The notes beneath the pieces were generated by a model. It was not told the DNA's origin. It saw only the letters and a list, made by a program, of their open reading frames with translations, and made no database searches. A DNA stretch of 64,000 nucleotides from Trifolium pratense. Its lineage: Eukaryota > Streptophyta > Magnoliopsida > Fabales > Fabaceae. The translations under genes and the position numbers were made by a program. Where the stretch lies: NCBI RefSeq assembly GCF_020283565.1, contig NC_060060.1, forward strand, positions 22,940,001 to 23,004,000, in the 5' to 3' direction. Below are positions 10,754-22,560 of the stretch, in pieces. Position 1 is the stretch's first letter. Each line of letters begins with the position of its first letter.

Positions 10754-11474
10754 CACTACTAGAAAATTGATCATTTGGGACGGATTTTTGGGACGGAATG
10801 AATTTTGTCTGAAGCAAAATTGCACTTTCAGACAGATTTTGGACAAATTTCAAATGTGTTGTGTGCTTTACTGATATATAATTTTGAAATGGTTTTTAGG
10901 GATATGCAGACTGAAGTATGACAATGTGCAAAGGCTACTTGAACAAGTTTTAATGTGGATGAGGAGAAACTAGTTTTATTGGGACACTTGCATTTTATCT
11001 TATGTAAATGTATTTTAGTGACAATATTTGTAGAGCTCATTATTTACTTGAGCTGAAAATAGTTGCACATTAATGTGATTTTGTAACATTTGAATGAAAT
11101 AATTTATGTGTCTTGGTTTATTTCAAAATGCAATTAGAATAAATTTCTTTTATAATATATATATATCAAAAATAAGAAAATCCACAATAATTTATTTTTT
11201 AGAATATATTTAATCCGTCCCAAATTTGTCCCAAGTTGAGTCAATGTGGACACAAATTAGTATTTGCTTGCTTGTATGAATTTCGTCTGAAATCTGTCTA
11301 AAAGTGGTTGGGACGGATTTTGGGACGGAATTTTTAATTAGCAACGAGGGTTTTTCACACAGGCCACATTCCGTCCGAAATCCGTGTGAAAGCAATTTTC
11401 CGTCCAAAATCTGTGTGAAAGCCGTTTGAATTCCGTCTAAAAATCCGTCCCAAAACAACATTTTTCTAGTAGTG
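10754..11474. mobile_element. small CACTA element, TSD GAC
   Basis: The left end is CACTACTAGAAAATTGATC and the right end reverse-complements to CACTACTAGAAAAATG. The 3-bp duplication GAC lies at 10751-10753 and 11475-11477. Subterminal GGGACGGATTTTTGGGACGG motifs occur at both ends. At 721 bp with no transposase it is a non-autonomous En/Spm derivative. Its subterminal motif differs from the terminus at 7446, so it belongs to another family. Confidence 0.9.
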
Positions 11475-11477
11475 GAC

Positions 11478-12329
11478 TGAAACAGCGAGTGAAAATAGAT
11501 ATAGTAAATCATCACTCTTATGGTAACCATGGACTAATCTAAATTTCCAACATCTAATCAAATATGAACTACTAACAAATTAAGAGCTGAGAATCAAAGG
11601 ATTGTAGTTGTAATTGAATCTATGAGTAAAAAACCCTATAATAACAATTAACAAGTAATCTAAAATGTTATAACAGATAACCTTAAACAATTTACCAAAT
11701 CCAAAGAAACCCCAAATTAAAAACACATCACCCAATAACCTAAAAAACACAAATTTCATCTTGAAAACACTAATCACAAAAACCCAATACATGAAAACAA
11801 GTGTAGATTGAAGGGTAGTTATAAATTATAAAACTTATCGAAACTAAGAGATTGCGATTGAGAAATAGAATCAGTACATGTCGACAGCTTCGAACGGATA
11901 AATAGAACCGGTGAATGAGAGATTGAAGCTTTGTGAGAGGGATTGAAGCTTCATGACTGCGATTCAGAGATTTCACTTCGTGAATGAAAGACATTCAATG
12001 AGTGATTAGGGTTCGAGAAGGGGAGAGGGAAAGAAAGGACTTAAACGAAAGGCATTAGGGTTTGAGAATGAGGGGGAAAGAACAATCGTCATAATCGAGT
12101 TATTATCTTTGATACACGCCCCAACGCAATAGTTGTTGTCTTCCACATAACAAGTTGTATCTACGTTGCATTTGAAGGATCTTGGAGTTGGTAAGCCATT
12201 TTTGTATATTTGTTACGGCGCTAACATCAACATCTCTGTTGCATTGTTGTTGTGCTAGTTGCCAATCAAATATTATTTTTAAAAATCAAATATTTTAAAT
12301 GTAAAAAATAAAAATAAAAAATAGTTTGG
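11478..12329. other. intergenic sequence, nothing recognised
   Basis: AT-rich to about 12000, then a purine-rich patch at 12000-12080. No coding signal was recognised. Confidence 0.4.
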
Positions 12330-12730
12330 TTTTCCGGCAGTTTCAAACCGCTGCAAAGCACTAAATCTGTTGTGGTTTCCGGCAGTTCATGGCCGCCGCT
12401 AACCCTTTTATTTTTTGCGTTGCCACTTCCTGCAGCTTTCAACAACCGCTAACAACCAACGACATTTTCTACGGTTTCTAGCCGCCGCTAACGCATAACT
12501 CAGCAACAAAAAAAAATGTAACTTATGGCGATTAAAATCGCCGATAAAGAATGTTGCTAAATTTCTACGGCTTTTTGTCTCAAAAAACCGCCGCAACAGG
12601 TTCCAACAAGTATGCATAATGCATGAGTGCGTTTCTGCTAATTCCCAAAATTCACCTCTCAAACCATTTTTTTTTTCTTTTCTTACCTTTTTGGCTGCCG
12701 CTAATTCTCAAAATTCTTGTATTAATCATA
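12330..12730. repeat. GCCGCCGCTAA-rich subterminal-type repeats
   Basis: At least six near-copies of CCGGCAGTTT, GCCGCCGCTAAC and related words occur in mixed orientation, as in CACTA subterminal arrays. No CACTA terminus is visible at either side, so this is probably an internal or truncated end. Confidence 0.45.
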
Positions 12731-13599
12731 CCTAGAATTTGCAACAACAAAAAAAATGACAATATCTATATTTTAATCAAAGTTTAAAGCTACATATCCA
12801 AAACTACATAATGCTCTAGTTCCTTTAAAATAAGAATCATGACTACAATATTTGAATTTAAAAAGTATGTATATGCTATAGGGTAGACTATTTGTTTAAG
12901 AATTTTATTTTTGTAACTTTTAAAAAATATTCTAATTAATCCCATAATTGTTGTAGTGGTTGCAATTAAAATATTTTTAATAACCAATTGATTATTTTTT
13001 TGGTTGCAATACGTGTTATTCTTCTTGGTGCATGATTTCCCATAGCGTTAAAGTGACCGTCCTATCAATTTTTTTTTGTCCTATTATTTTTTAATTGTAA
13101 AATTCAAGTAAATATGTTATCAAGATAAATACAATTAATTTTATTCCAAGGAAATTTAAAAGAGTTGATGTAAGATACATTCATATTCTTCCATGACTTT
13201 TTTATATATTCCTTTCTCAAGACATAGGAGTAGTTATTTTCTTTGTGGGAATAATTACGTGGACTAAAAACTGTTTTCCTCACTCTTCAAATGGAGATTC
13301 AAGTTTGTTGTAGAAGAAAATTTCGCCTTTTGTGAGAATAATGTCCAAAAGGTTTTATTTTTATGGAATAATGTTCAAAAGGTTAGGTCAAGACAAGAGA
13401 ATCTTACCTTTTATGAACAATAATTTGTTTTAGTAAATATTTTTTTGGTGCTGAATTTTTTAGTGTCAGTGGATTACATCTTACTAACACAAGGAAATTC
13501 CCTCCAAAACAACTAGTGAAAGTACATATCTGATCTGAAACATGTCCTATTTCTACGACATCGTTGTTTTGTTTCAGTTTTTTTTTAAAAAAAAATAAA

Positions 13600-13815
13600 T
13601 TAAAACGACGTCGTTTTGCCCTATTTTTTTTTTAAAAAAAATAAAAATCTGCAAAACCGCTTGAACCGTCCGGCCAGTTCGCCGGTTCGACCCGGTCCGA
13701 CCCCGGTTCACGCTTTTTTTGCCGGTCAGTTTCCTATCCGTTTTTTGCTCAAAACCGAACCGTTTTCATGACCGGTTCACGGTCCGACCGGTCCGGTCCG
13801 GTTTTGATAACCTTG
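13600..13815. repeat. ACGACGTCGT palindrome and CCGGTTC-rich repeat
   Basis: A perfect palindrome AAAACGACGTCGTTTT lies near 13600, followed by about ten overlapping CCGGTTC/GGTCCGG words ending CGGTCCGGTTTTGATAACC. This GC island of about 200 bp abuts the LINE remnant. It resembles a widespread plant MITE-like repeat; no TSD was resolved. Confidence 0.5.
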
Positions 13816-14440
13816 ACTATGACAGGCACATTAGTAACAACTCCTCTAAACATTGTGTTGTTTCGAGCACGCCATAAACTCCACGTGGTAGCTAACCAAA
13901 TTAGATGGCGGCCTTTAGCATTTTTATTATTCTTCACCAAAGCCCCAAAACTGTTGAAGTGGCTCCAAACCTCCTCAAAATGAATACAAGTCACTTTCAT
14001 CCACTTAAAAATATTCTTCCACACACGTAGTGAGAAAGAGCAATTAAAAAACAAATGATTAATGTCTTCCTCTTCTCTATAACAAAAAGCGCAACACCAT
14101 TCACGATGATTAACAATAACCTCCATCCAAAAACATTTACTTTTGATGGAACATCATTCACCCATAACTGATTCAAAGCATGCACTCATTTACTATAGTT
14201 GATTCAACACTATTTAGAAGGAATTGATATGCCGAATTCACAGAAAAATTACCGCTATGATCCGGTATCCATCTCATGCTATCCATTTTGTCCTGCTTAG
14301 GACTAATATCGGCCAACAAATACAATAACTCTTCTGCTTCTTCTGACTTGGTTGAAGACAATGTTTCAGCCCAACAAATATTCCAAAACCATTTTCCATT
14401 ATGTTCACAACTTGTGTCTGCTACAAAACAATTTGGCATA
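13815..14440 (-). pseudogene. LINE reverse-transcriptase zf-RVT remnant
   Basis: Minus-strand fragments in three frames together give WFWNICWAE..., RWIPDHSGNFSVNSAY, WVNDVPSKVNVFGWRLL and CCAFCYREEEDINHLFFNC...VWKNIFKWM. This is the classic order of the plant L1 reverse-transcriptase tail: substrate motif, zinc-binding C..C..H..C, then W..LW..RN. Two frameshifts and a missing N-terminus make it a pseudogene. Confidence 0.8.
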
Positions 14441-15025
14441 GAAGTTATAATTTTGGTCGTTGCAATTTATATTGTTGTCTACGCAACGCGAATTAAGATA
14501 TTTTATAACTCATGTAATGTCCGAAATTTTGTAATACTCTATCAATTCGTATTTATAAGAAACACTTTTAAAAAATTACACAGATTAAGAAAATATATTT
14601 TAAATAGTTATTTTTATTTAATACTCTTATAAATTTAAATGTATTTCATGTATACTCTGATTTAATGATGTTCAAAAAAAAAAAAACTTACCATGTTTAA
14701 TATCGTCTCTCATAATAAATAACAGCATAAAAGAAATTGAACATTGAAAGTTAGTCAAAATTTCTAATAAAAAAGATCAAAAAAAATTTCACTTTTATTT
14801 CTTATAAAAAAAATCGGAGAGAATATGGTTATGGTGCTTTGGGAAGGGGAGTTGAGGGATTAGGATTTGTTGTAACAAAGTCACATAGTTACACACAGTA
14901 GTATATTTGAACCGTTCATTTTAAATCGGTCGGTTTATAGAATGAGGTTAGTCTATGATGTTATTCAATTTTGACTTATGAATTTTTCTTATTTATCAAA
15001 AAAAGGAAGACACCTTAGATTATTT

Positions 15026-15041
15026 TCTTTTTTTTGACGCA
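15026..15041 (-). mobile_element. tail-only micro-retroposon
   Basis: A T run plus GACGCA lies between near-identical direct repeats GACACCTTAGATTATTT (15009-15025) and GACACCTTGATTATTT (15042-15057). The repeats differ by a single-base indel. Confidence 0.6.
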
Positions 15042-15654
15042 GACACCTTGATTATTTAAGAAACGGTTTTCTGACTTTTTCTGCTAGGGGCATAACTTTT
15101 TTTTACTTGATTCGGAAATGGAGAAACTGAAATCCCAAGACTCAAAACAAACGTTAAGTCGATGCCCATATGCTTGAAGTAAATGCCCCCCTAGCTAGTA
15201 AAAAAAGAAAAGCATTTTCATGAAAAATAAGTTGAAACCAATTTTGACTCATTGTAAAGACCATCATTTATTTGAACGCGATACCCAAATCTTTGTTGTT
15301 GTTTTTTTTTTCAACAGAGTTAATGAAAACCGAACATAAGATTTCATACATATTACTCTAACCTCTCACCATTAGATGAAACCTACTGGTTTAAATAAAA
15401 GCCAACCCTACTCTAGCAAATAATACCCTATTGCCTCTAAAAAGCTTCCACCCTCGACCACTCCAAAGCTCATCATTCTTCGTCTTTCTTCATCATCTCT
15501 TAAACAATATTTGTAATTCCTACCTACCTGGGTTACTTATAAATTCTATTGTAGGAAATCACCTGATTTGCAACTTTCATCAATTGGTGTATTTCATGTC
15601 CAAATTCTATGATTCTCATTGTTATCATTCGCGTGATATTCTAATCCTTAACCG

Positions 15655-16380
15655 ATTGTTCCTAGACCTCGTTGGTTCCTTACAAAAATATGAGTACCAG
15701 AAGTACTCAACGAAAATAAAGATAAAATTAGTAAACAGAGATACACCACTAAAACACCAATAAAGAACTCCCAAAAGCTAGAAACCATCATGACCATCCA
15801 GAGCAACCACCAAGAAGAGGGAGAGGACGAATTAGCTGGAAGGAGCACCCCCAAGAGAAACCACTCAACTAGAACCTAAAACAACTAGGCACCACATTCT
15901 CACCTCACCTTGCTGGACCAGCACAAAGACGTTGCACCTCCCAATCGTAAGAGGAGCAGGGGCTATCAAAGTTTTTCCCTAGAAACCATTTCCACGAGGA
16001 GATCAGTTTGACCCTATCCACTAGAATATCAATTGTTGAAGACCCGCCAGCAAAGATGTTATTGGCTTGAGACCTGGGAGTATGCTCCTCCTTAAGGTCT
16101 CAGGTTTGATTCTCTCTGGTTGCCAATTTGGATGAGCTAGTTTAGCTTCTTCAAAAACAACAAAAAAAACCAGAAAAGATGCTATCGTTCCGGGAAGTCC
16201 AAATACTCCACACAACAACATGTCACACTAAGATCATACCTAACTGAACCCAACTCCCCACATCAAAACCAATGAAACTCTCAAAAAACTTGCATTAGGA
16301 CCGATTGATCAGACCATCCCTTGTACTTTTGCAAATTTCAATCAGACAAAGGTAATGGGCTAGTGGTACTTGCTAGGAGA
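15655..16380 (-). pseudogene. LINE 3'-part remnant with a nested SINE
   Basis: Similar in order to the fragment at 26744-27262 (CCAGAAGTACTC, GGACCAGCACAAAG, TAGAAACC..TTTCCA). The minus strand gives only broken LINE-like frames. It is placed differently from the 27-kb copy relative to the hairpin, so the two are probably separate insertions of one LINE family. Confidence 0.5.
16059..16169 (+). mobile_element. tRNA-like SINE, 12-bp TSD, with an empty site in a related copy
   Basis: 111 bp with a B-box-like AGGTTTGATTCTC and an A-rich tail after GTTTAGCTTCTTC. The TSD is CCAGCAAAGATG (16047-16058) and CCAGAAAAGATG (16170-16181). The related LINE sequence near 27050 reads CCGGCAAAGATGATAGC without the insertion, which confirms the boundaries. 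Confidence 0.85.
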
Positions 16381-16709
16381 ACAAAAACTTTTTAGGTAGG
16401 TATAAATGACTTTTTCAGCCAATTTAGCATCCGACGTAATATCAAGCAACAACATAACAAATTTTCAGTTACTAAGTTAGATTTTGACATCATCAACCTA
16501 ACAAATATTTAGACATAGCTAAAATAAAATAGAGTGTTGTAAATTAATATGCTTGATTAATCGGGCAATTCGGTAGGAGCTGAACGATGTTGAAAATGTT
16601 GCAATTTACTTACATTTTTTTGTATGAACTCCGGAATTTCCCTAAACACATCTATCACTTGAATTCGACGCATATATGTTAGTATTCGACCATGTATATG
16701 TTTTGTAGT

Positions 16710-16834
16710 GTTGGTTGAACCTAAGAGTTCCCCCAAACACTTCATTAAAGAAGGGACTATCTTTTCTAAAGAATTTTAGACCAGAGATAGCCTTACATAT
16801 GAAGCGTTCAAAGGAACTCTAAGAGACAATCAAC
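16710..16834 (-). ncRNA. MIR395: MIR395 precursor, copy C
   Basis: A minus-strand hairpin with the mature miR395 at 16725-16745 (A plus TGAAGTGTTTGGGGGAACTC) on the 3' arm and GAGTTCCTTTGAACGCTTCA on the 5' arm (near 16801-16820). The arms are those of the copy at 3842; the loop is longer (about 50 nt) because of a small expansion around 16756-16785. The promoter block is shared with the 3.8 and 27.3 kb copies. Same predicted role in sulfate-starvation signalling. Confidence 0.92.
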
Positions 16835-16890
16835 AAATAATTATTCATGAATTGCTGCATCCTATGAATAAATAATGCATTGCTGATGCT

Positions 16891-16902
16891 CTATATATAT
16901 AG
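16891..16902 (-). promoter_or_regulatory. TATA-like box of MIR395 copy C
   Basis: CTATATATATAG, about 57 bp upstream of the hairpin base, in the conserved promoter block that extends to about 17375. Confidence 0.55.
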
Positions 16903-17411
16903 TATAGAGAGATTGTATTAAAAAGACAAAGAAAAGATTAAAGTTATGTGAGCATGCATAAAATTAGTTTTCTATAATTGAGAAATGAACATAGTCAGGA
17001 TGTTTGGCCAGAGGAATTGGGGATATGATATTTATGGGAAAAAAATATTCTCCTTGAATTGTCAAATAACATTAAAGCGATTTAAATCTTCAAAATCTAA
17101 CATAAGGTCCCTCTCCTCAATATCTTAAGGATCATGATGTCACAATTTCAAGTATTAGATTCCATTTAATACTGGTATGTAGTATCTTTGAATCTTAAAA
17201 CAGGGGACAAAAAAGAAACGAAAAGGAAGAATAGAATGTGGCTACTCGATATATCAGATGTCCCATTTCTCTTTTGTTCATTGTTTCGTCTAGGTTCACT
17301 TTTCTGCATCAGGATTTTTACATGAACAAATGTTTTTAATGCATCTTGGACCCCATGGTCAAGCAATTCATGATTTCCTAATCATCTTTGAAATTCTGAA
17401 CGGCTCACCGT

Positions 17412-17997
17412 TGTAGGATATTTTATATCTTAATTTATTTTAAACATTATTTTATATTATTATATATGTTAATTATTATTAAATTTCTTTTGACCAAGTA
17501 ATGTATATTATTAAATGCATGGTGATGGTGCAAGTTTTCTTTTATTTCATATTGTAACGTTTTATGTTAATCATAATCCTAATAACTAGGCTTTTATGGT
17601 AATAATTTTTCAAGAATATCCAAGGACTTTGTGGTTATAAGAAAGGTACCATGAAGAAGAAGAAAAAGAGATATAATAAATTATATTACTAAAATAATAA
17701 TACTAAGTTCTCATGAGCTTCCAAAAGGAGTTCGTTGAGACCTTGCTAATTCACGTGCAGTGCTAGCAAGATGTGACTGTTGTATCCTGGAGGGTATTAG
17801 CTATGAGGCCAACTGCACCGGGTAACTTACCTGTGGCGGCGAAATAATCTTAAGCCCAATGCAATTTGCACGCCTCAGTCAAAATCGATAAGTTTTTCTT
17901 CTTCTCTAATTTAATTTATTATTAGTCATATTTATTTGTTCTAATATTTCTTTGATTTATTATTATTGAAATAATTCTATGTCATATTTTTCCAACA
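17412..17997 (+). repeat. 5' LTR of the Copia-like element
   Basis: 586 bp, TGTAGGATAT to TTTTCCAACA. It pairs with 21342-21927. Confidence 0.9.
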
Positions 17998-18639
17998 ATC
18001 TTAAGAGTATTTCTTTGGCATGGAATTATTATTAATTTTAATTTTGATTTGGTAATAGAATTATTTGTTGATGAAAAGGAAGAATTTTAATTTGAGAAAT
18101 GAAGTTAGATATGATATCGATGGAAAGCAAATTTTGAGGCTACTCACTCTAGGAGCATGCTGATCTTGAATTTTTGTTGAGCATAAATTAAAATATTCAC
18201 TTGAATTTTTGTGAAATATATTTTGATGTGGGGGCATATTCATATTGTTGAATTTAAGCTAATGTGTACGAATATCAAAAGTGTGATAATTTTTTATTTT
18301 ATGGTTGAAATATATTATTGTGTTTATTTTGTCTAATATCTATTGTGTGCACTAATCATAATTTGAGTGATGCAGTAAGTTTTACTTGCCACTGAAGCAT
18401 AGCAATATTAAAATTTGGCAATATTGAGTCTCTCCCTATTCAAAGAAAGGACGGCTGCATCTTTTATGTACCGAAAAACCATTGGGTATATTTGAGCCCA
18501 AAATTTTAATAATTGAGAGATATTATGAAATATAGAAAAGTATATATATTGTGGATTATCCATTGTATTAGAATAATACAATGATGATTAATAATAAAAC
18601 TTTTGATAAGAATATAAATATCTAAGTGGATAAATTTCT

Positions 18640-18900
18640 CAAATGTGGGGGTTTGTCGCTTGAAATTATTTCGAGTAGACTTGGATAAATAATTTTCTTG
18701 GAGAATTAATTATATCAAATGTGGGGGTGTTGTCACTTGGAAATTTTCAAGTAGACCTATACCAATAAATCTAAATATAGATTTTTTTTTTGACAATAAA
18801 TCTAAATATAGATTTAATTTCTCTCATAGTGGAGATGTTGTTGCTTAGAATTTATCTAAGTAAGCCTATGATAATAAGTCATAGATGTGCATTTGAAAAT
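18640..18900 (+). repeat. three spaced stem-loop repeats
   Basis: Three related units carry a short hairpin: CTTGAAATTATTTCGAG, CTTGGAAATTTTCAAG and CTTAGAATTTATCTAAG. Each is preceded by a GTGGGGG/GTGGAGA plus TTGTYRCTT context and followed by TAGACYT or TAAGCCT. The stems stay paired although their sequences differ. Confidence 0.6.
18785..18793 (-). mobile_element. tail-only micro-retroposon
   Basis: A T run ending TTGA lies between two exact 22-bp copies of CAATAAATCTAAATATAG plus ATTT (18763-18784 and 18794-18815). Only about 9 bases were inserted. Confidence 0.55.
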
Positions 18901-19518
18901 AAATGATGAAATATTGATTAAGAGACGTCTTAGTCAATGTATTGTGATTTTGTGAAACAACGCGTTGTGAGTGATATATATAAAGGATCCTGTGATAATC
19001 CCACTGAGCAAGAAACTAGTGGATGATATATACATCGAGGGGGATGGATTTATGTCCAATACAAAAATTGAGAGTGATGGTAACCCAACATAGATTGTGA
19101 AAATTCGCAAGGTTATGTTCATATGGGTAAGAACAAGTCACTTGTCAATTTGAGGAGACACTATCCAATTTCTATTTGAGTTCATCCCTATGGTGTAGGA
19201 TAGTGTATACTGCAACGATGGAGGTTGAGTTTTTCTCTTAATGAATCTATAGCTCATGAATGAGTGGTGTGCTTGACTGTGGTGTACACTTGATAGATTC
19301 ACCTATATGAGTGTTGAGGTGAGGCCGCTTCTATGAAAGTTTGGGCCGACTTTCTAGAGCCACTCATGAAATCCAGGAATAGGTGCAAGGCCAAAATGCA
19401 CCATACCGCGTTGAACAACTTTGGACGAAAGATCAAGGTGAGTGATGAAGTCACTGTTTCACATACGGAATGAGGTTCATAGAGGTTATAATCTCACCGA
19501 CATTCTAGTGGATCAAAT

Positions 19519-21221
19519 TGTTGAGGCAAAATCCTAATTTGATGTTTTAAAGATAACAAATATCTTAATTATATTTTAAGTGAATTCTGATCTTTTTGTG
19601 ATCTAACAAGTGCTCTTGAGTGATTAATATAGACAGGAACAAAAGCTCGTTCATTATATATCACTACACTTAAATTGATTGAAAACTGCAAGTTTATGAG
19701 AATGATCAGAGAACATTCTCCAGTCTGCACTTTTTCTCACGTGCAAAGCTATACATCAACAATAAGCACTTAATTGATATCATCTGAACAAGAGACAAAT
19801 AAGCACTTTTGCAAAGGACTTTATTGAAGAAAATCTCTACAGGATATAAGTCATTTAAAGCAAGGATTAAATGATAGCAAAAGAAAGCTTCCTATTTGGT
19901 CATGTTTAAGGAATAAACACGAACATGTCTTTGACAATTTATTTCTCAAGCTCACATGCTCTATTCAGAGATTATTTGAAGACATTTATGGACCAATGAA
20001 AAGGAGACAACAAGTTTGAAATGGTACTTCTCAAAGGACTTCATAAAATATATTTCACTATGATCTTGATCTACAATAAAAAGCTACTTGTACTTTTACA
20101 AGTACACATGAATAGTAAAAGGATAAGAAGACCAGCTATCATCATATGATCATCATGAATATCTTGAGGCCCACGAAATCAAAACAAGCAATGCACATCT
20201 CTCTATTTGATCTAGGCCAAGAATCAGAAAATACTCTGGGAGAACGATCTAAGAACGTTCCAGAATCAAGCAGACTTTCTGCTCTTGATCAAAAGATTCT
20301 CTCCAGCTGTATCCAGCTGTTGTAAATGATCTTCCAAGGCTTCAACAGTGCTTGTTCTTGAAGAACAAGTTCATACAGCTCAAAGATGCTCAACCTCACG
20401 CTCCTCATGACATCATCATTCTAAGAATGTTCTCAAGAAGCATCTTCTCTCTCATCAAATATTATTTGAACAATATTTGATCTGATCTTTTAAAGGACTA
20501 ACGGCTAGTCTTTGGCAACACTCCAACCTGCTTGGAGACCACGAAACAAAGGACAAACAACATCTATAAATAGCACACTTGGGTGCTTTGAAGATTTAAG
20601 AGTTTCAACTACAAATATCAACATCTACACTTGTCTTTTTCGACCAAGTCATTAAACTCTTCCACTCTCACTCCAGCTCTCTAAACATCACATACTTGGA
20701 TCAGTATATCATTGAGTGAACTGAGTGTATTCTTCTATTAGCTTCTCAACTTGATTTTCTCTTCATTTGAAAGCTTGTGATCCGAACAATTCATTGTAAA
20801 AGATTGGCTCAAGTCAATACGTAACTATTGATTGAGTGACACCTTAGTTTGTAGGACTGAGGTAGATATTAAGCTTGTAGGGCTTAAGGTTATTGATCTT
20901 GGTTTAGATCAAGGAGGTTTGTAATTTGAGATACTAGTATCTCAAGATTATAGTGGATACTCACGGAGCGTGAGGGACTGGACGTATACCCATACTATTA
21001 GGGGGTGAACCAGTATAATTGTTGTGTGTTGATTCTCTCTTCCCATATCTTTTAGTTTCTGCAAACACTAAGCACACAATTCACTTTGAATTTGTTTTAC
21101 TGCTAACCAGATTGTTCTGAGATCATTCTAACGCTTTCTGTTGAGTTATATTTTAAAAAGGTAAATTTTAATAGGTTCACAATTCAATCCCCCCTTTCTT
21201 GTGAAAAACTTTGCTACTTCA
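19519..21221 (+). mobile_element. 1.7 kb solo LTR (Copia SIRE/Maximus-like), TSD CAAAT
   Basis: Starts TGTTGAGGCAAAATCC, ends TTTGCTACTTCA, and is flanked by CAAAT at 19514-19518 and 21222-21226. Its length and the TTCAATCCCCCCTTTCTT near the 3' end are typical of long SIRE/Maximus-type Copia LTRs. A CTATAAATAG box lies near 20563. It is nested in the older Copia-like element. Confidence 0.85.
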
Positions 21222-21341
21222 CAAATTTCATTTGCTCTATGTGCTAGTTCATAGTCCAAAAGACACTAGTGTTTATGCGTTGATTTTTCACGCTCTTGGG
21301 AACACTTAAAATCTAAAACTTTAAAATAAATTGTGGGGGAT

Positions 21342-21927
21342 TGTAAGATATTGTATATCTTAATTTATTTTAAACATTATTTTATATTATTATATATGTT
21401 AATTATTATCAAATTTCTTTTGACCAAGTAATGTATATTACTAAATGCATGGTGATGGTGCAAGTTTTCTTTTATTTCATATTGTAACGTTTTATGCTAA
21501 TCATAATCCTAATAACTAGGCTTTTATGGTAATAATTTTTCAAGAGTATCCAAGAACTTTGTGGTTATAAGAAAGGTACCATGAAGAAGAAGAAAAAGAG
21601 ATATAACAAATTATATTACTAAAATAATAATACTAAGTTCCCATGAGCTTCCAAAAGGAGTTCGTTGAGACCTTGCTAATTCACGTGCAGTGCTAGCAAG
21701 ATGTGACTGTTGTATCCTGGAGGGTATTAGCTATGAGGCCAACTGCACCGGGTAACTTACCTGTGGCGGCGAAATACTCTTAAGCCCAGTGCAATTTGCA
21801 CGCCTCAGTCAAAATCGATAAGTTTTTCTTCTTCTCTAATTTAATTTATTATTAGTCATATTTATTTGTTCTAATATTTCTTTGATTTATTATTATTGAA
21901 ATAATTCTATGTCATATTTTTCCAACA
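21342..21927 (+). repeat. 3' LTR of the Copia-like element
   Basis: 586 bp, TGTAAGATAT to TTTTCCAACA, preceded by the polypurine tract TTGTGGGGGAT. Confidence 0.9.
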
Positions 21928-21939
21928 ACCGTAGGTAGC

Positions 21940-22280
21940 GCGCAGTTGATTCTTGGTGCTAGAAGCATGATCCAATTGGTTACTTCTCAATAAAGTCGGC
22001 TTACTTGGTCCTTCGGCAGTCCACAGTTGATGAGGTATTTTTCTTTGAAGATGAAATACGGTTACTTCCAATTCCAAAAGTTTGGAAAACGTAGGGCCCC
22101 TCAAAAGTGGCGGTAATCTTTGGCAACTTCTTCGAGATAGGCTACTGAATCGTCATAATCTCTGGAAGAGTGGCGTTATTATGAATGTTGGTGCTTCTAT
22201 GTGTGTCTTATGAGTCTGATTCAGTCGATCACTTGTTCGATTACGGCAACCAAATCTCACCTGTCTGGTAAACTATCATT
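21940..22280 (+). pseudogene. LINE zf-RVT remnant, plus strand
   Basis: The plus strand near 22090-22275 encodes SVWKLSVPLKVAVILW, LLRDRLLNRHNLWKSGVI, then CVLCESDSVDHLF and SPVW: the zinc-binding tail of a plant L1 reverse transcriptase, with stops and a lost third Cys (DYGN). Decayed. Confidence 0.7.
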
Positions 22281-22560
22281 ACGTTACATATTTTGGTATA
22301 TATATATAAACTTGTTGAAATTTTTTACTCTATAAATATCTCAAATTTCTTTTTAGTCCCTAAAAATTTTCCACAAGTCTCGGTTTCCCAAATATTTTTC
22401 GTCACAACTTTTGTTCTCCGCTTTTAAATCAATTCAAATGTAATATTAAACATTATTTATGATAATATCGCTCTACCATGAGGCAACACCGTGACCCGCT
22501 CATATGCAAGGGTGTTATACTAGTTTTAATATGAATAAACGTTAAATAGAGCCCGAAAGA

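Larger units (their letters stand above)
12990..17395. repeat. MIR395-bearing duplicated block, copy 2
   Basis: Homologous to 23560-27940 over several separate segments: 13240-13530 (GGTGCTGAATTTTTTAGTG), 14440-14540, 15060-15250 (GAAATGGAGAAACTGAAATCCC region), 15470-15650, and the hairpin with promoter at 16640-17380. Private insertions separate these segments in each copy. Confidence 0.8.
17412..21927 (+). mobile_element. non-coding Copia-like LTR element, TSD ACCGT
   Basis: Two 586-bp LTRs (17412-17997 and 21342-21927) start TGTA and end CCAACA. They are flanked by ACCGT at 17407-17411 and 21928-21932. A polypurine tract GTGGGGGAT abuts the right LTR and sets plus orientation. By eye the LTRs differ at about 11 sites (near 1.9 percent). 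The interior has no intact gag or pol; around 18930-19100 it resembles a decayed pol end. A 1.7 kb solo LTR is nested inside, so the element itself is about 2.8 kb. No standard Copia primer-binding site follows the left LTR. Non-autonomous. Confidence 0.9.

Noticed and set aside
16557..16745. Small minus-strand frames overlapping the MIR395 hairpins (also 732-950 and 27157-27354)
   Set aside because: They read through miRNA precursors or LINE remnants and show no conserved protein.
9640..21226. Identical CAAAT target duplication at two different solo LTRs
   Set aside because: The LTRs are unrelated in length and sequence; a shared AT-rich pentamer is likely chance.
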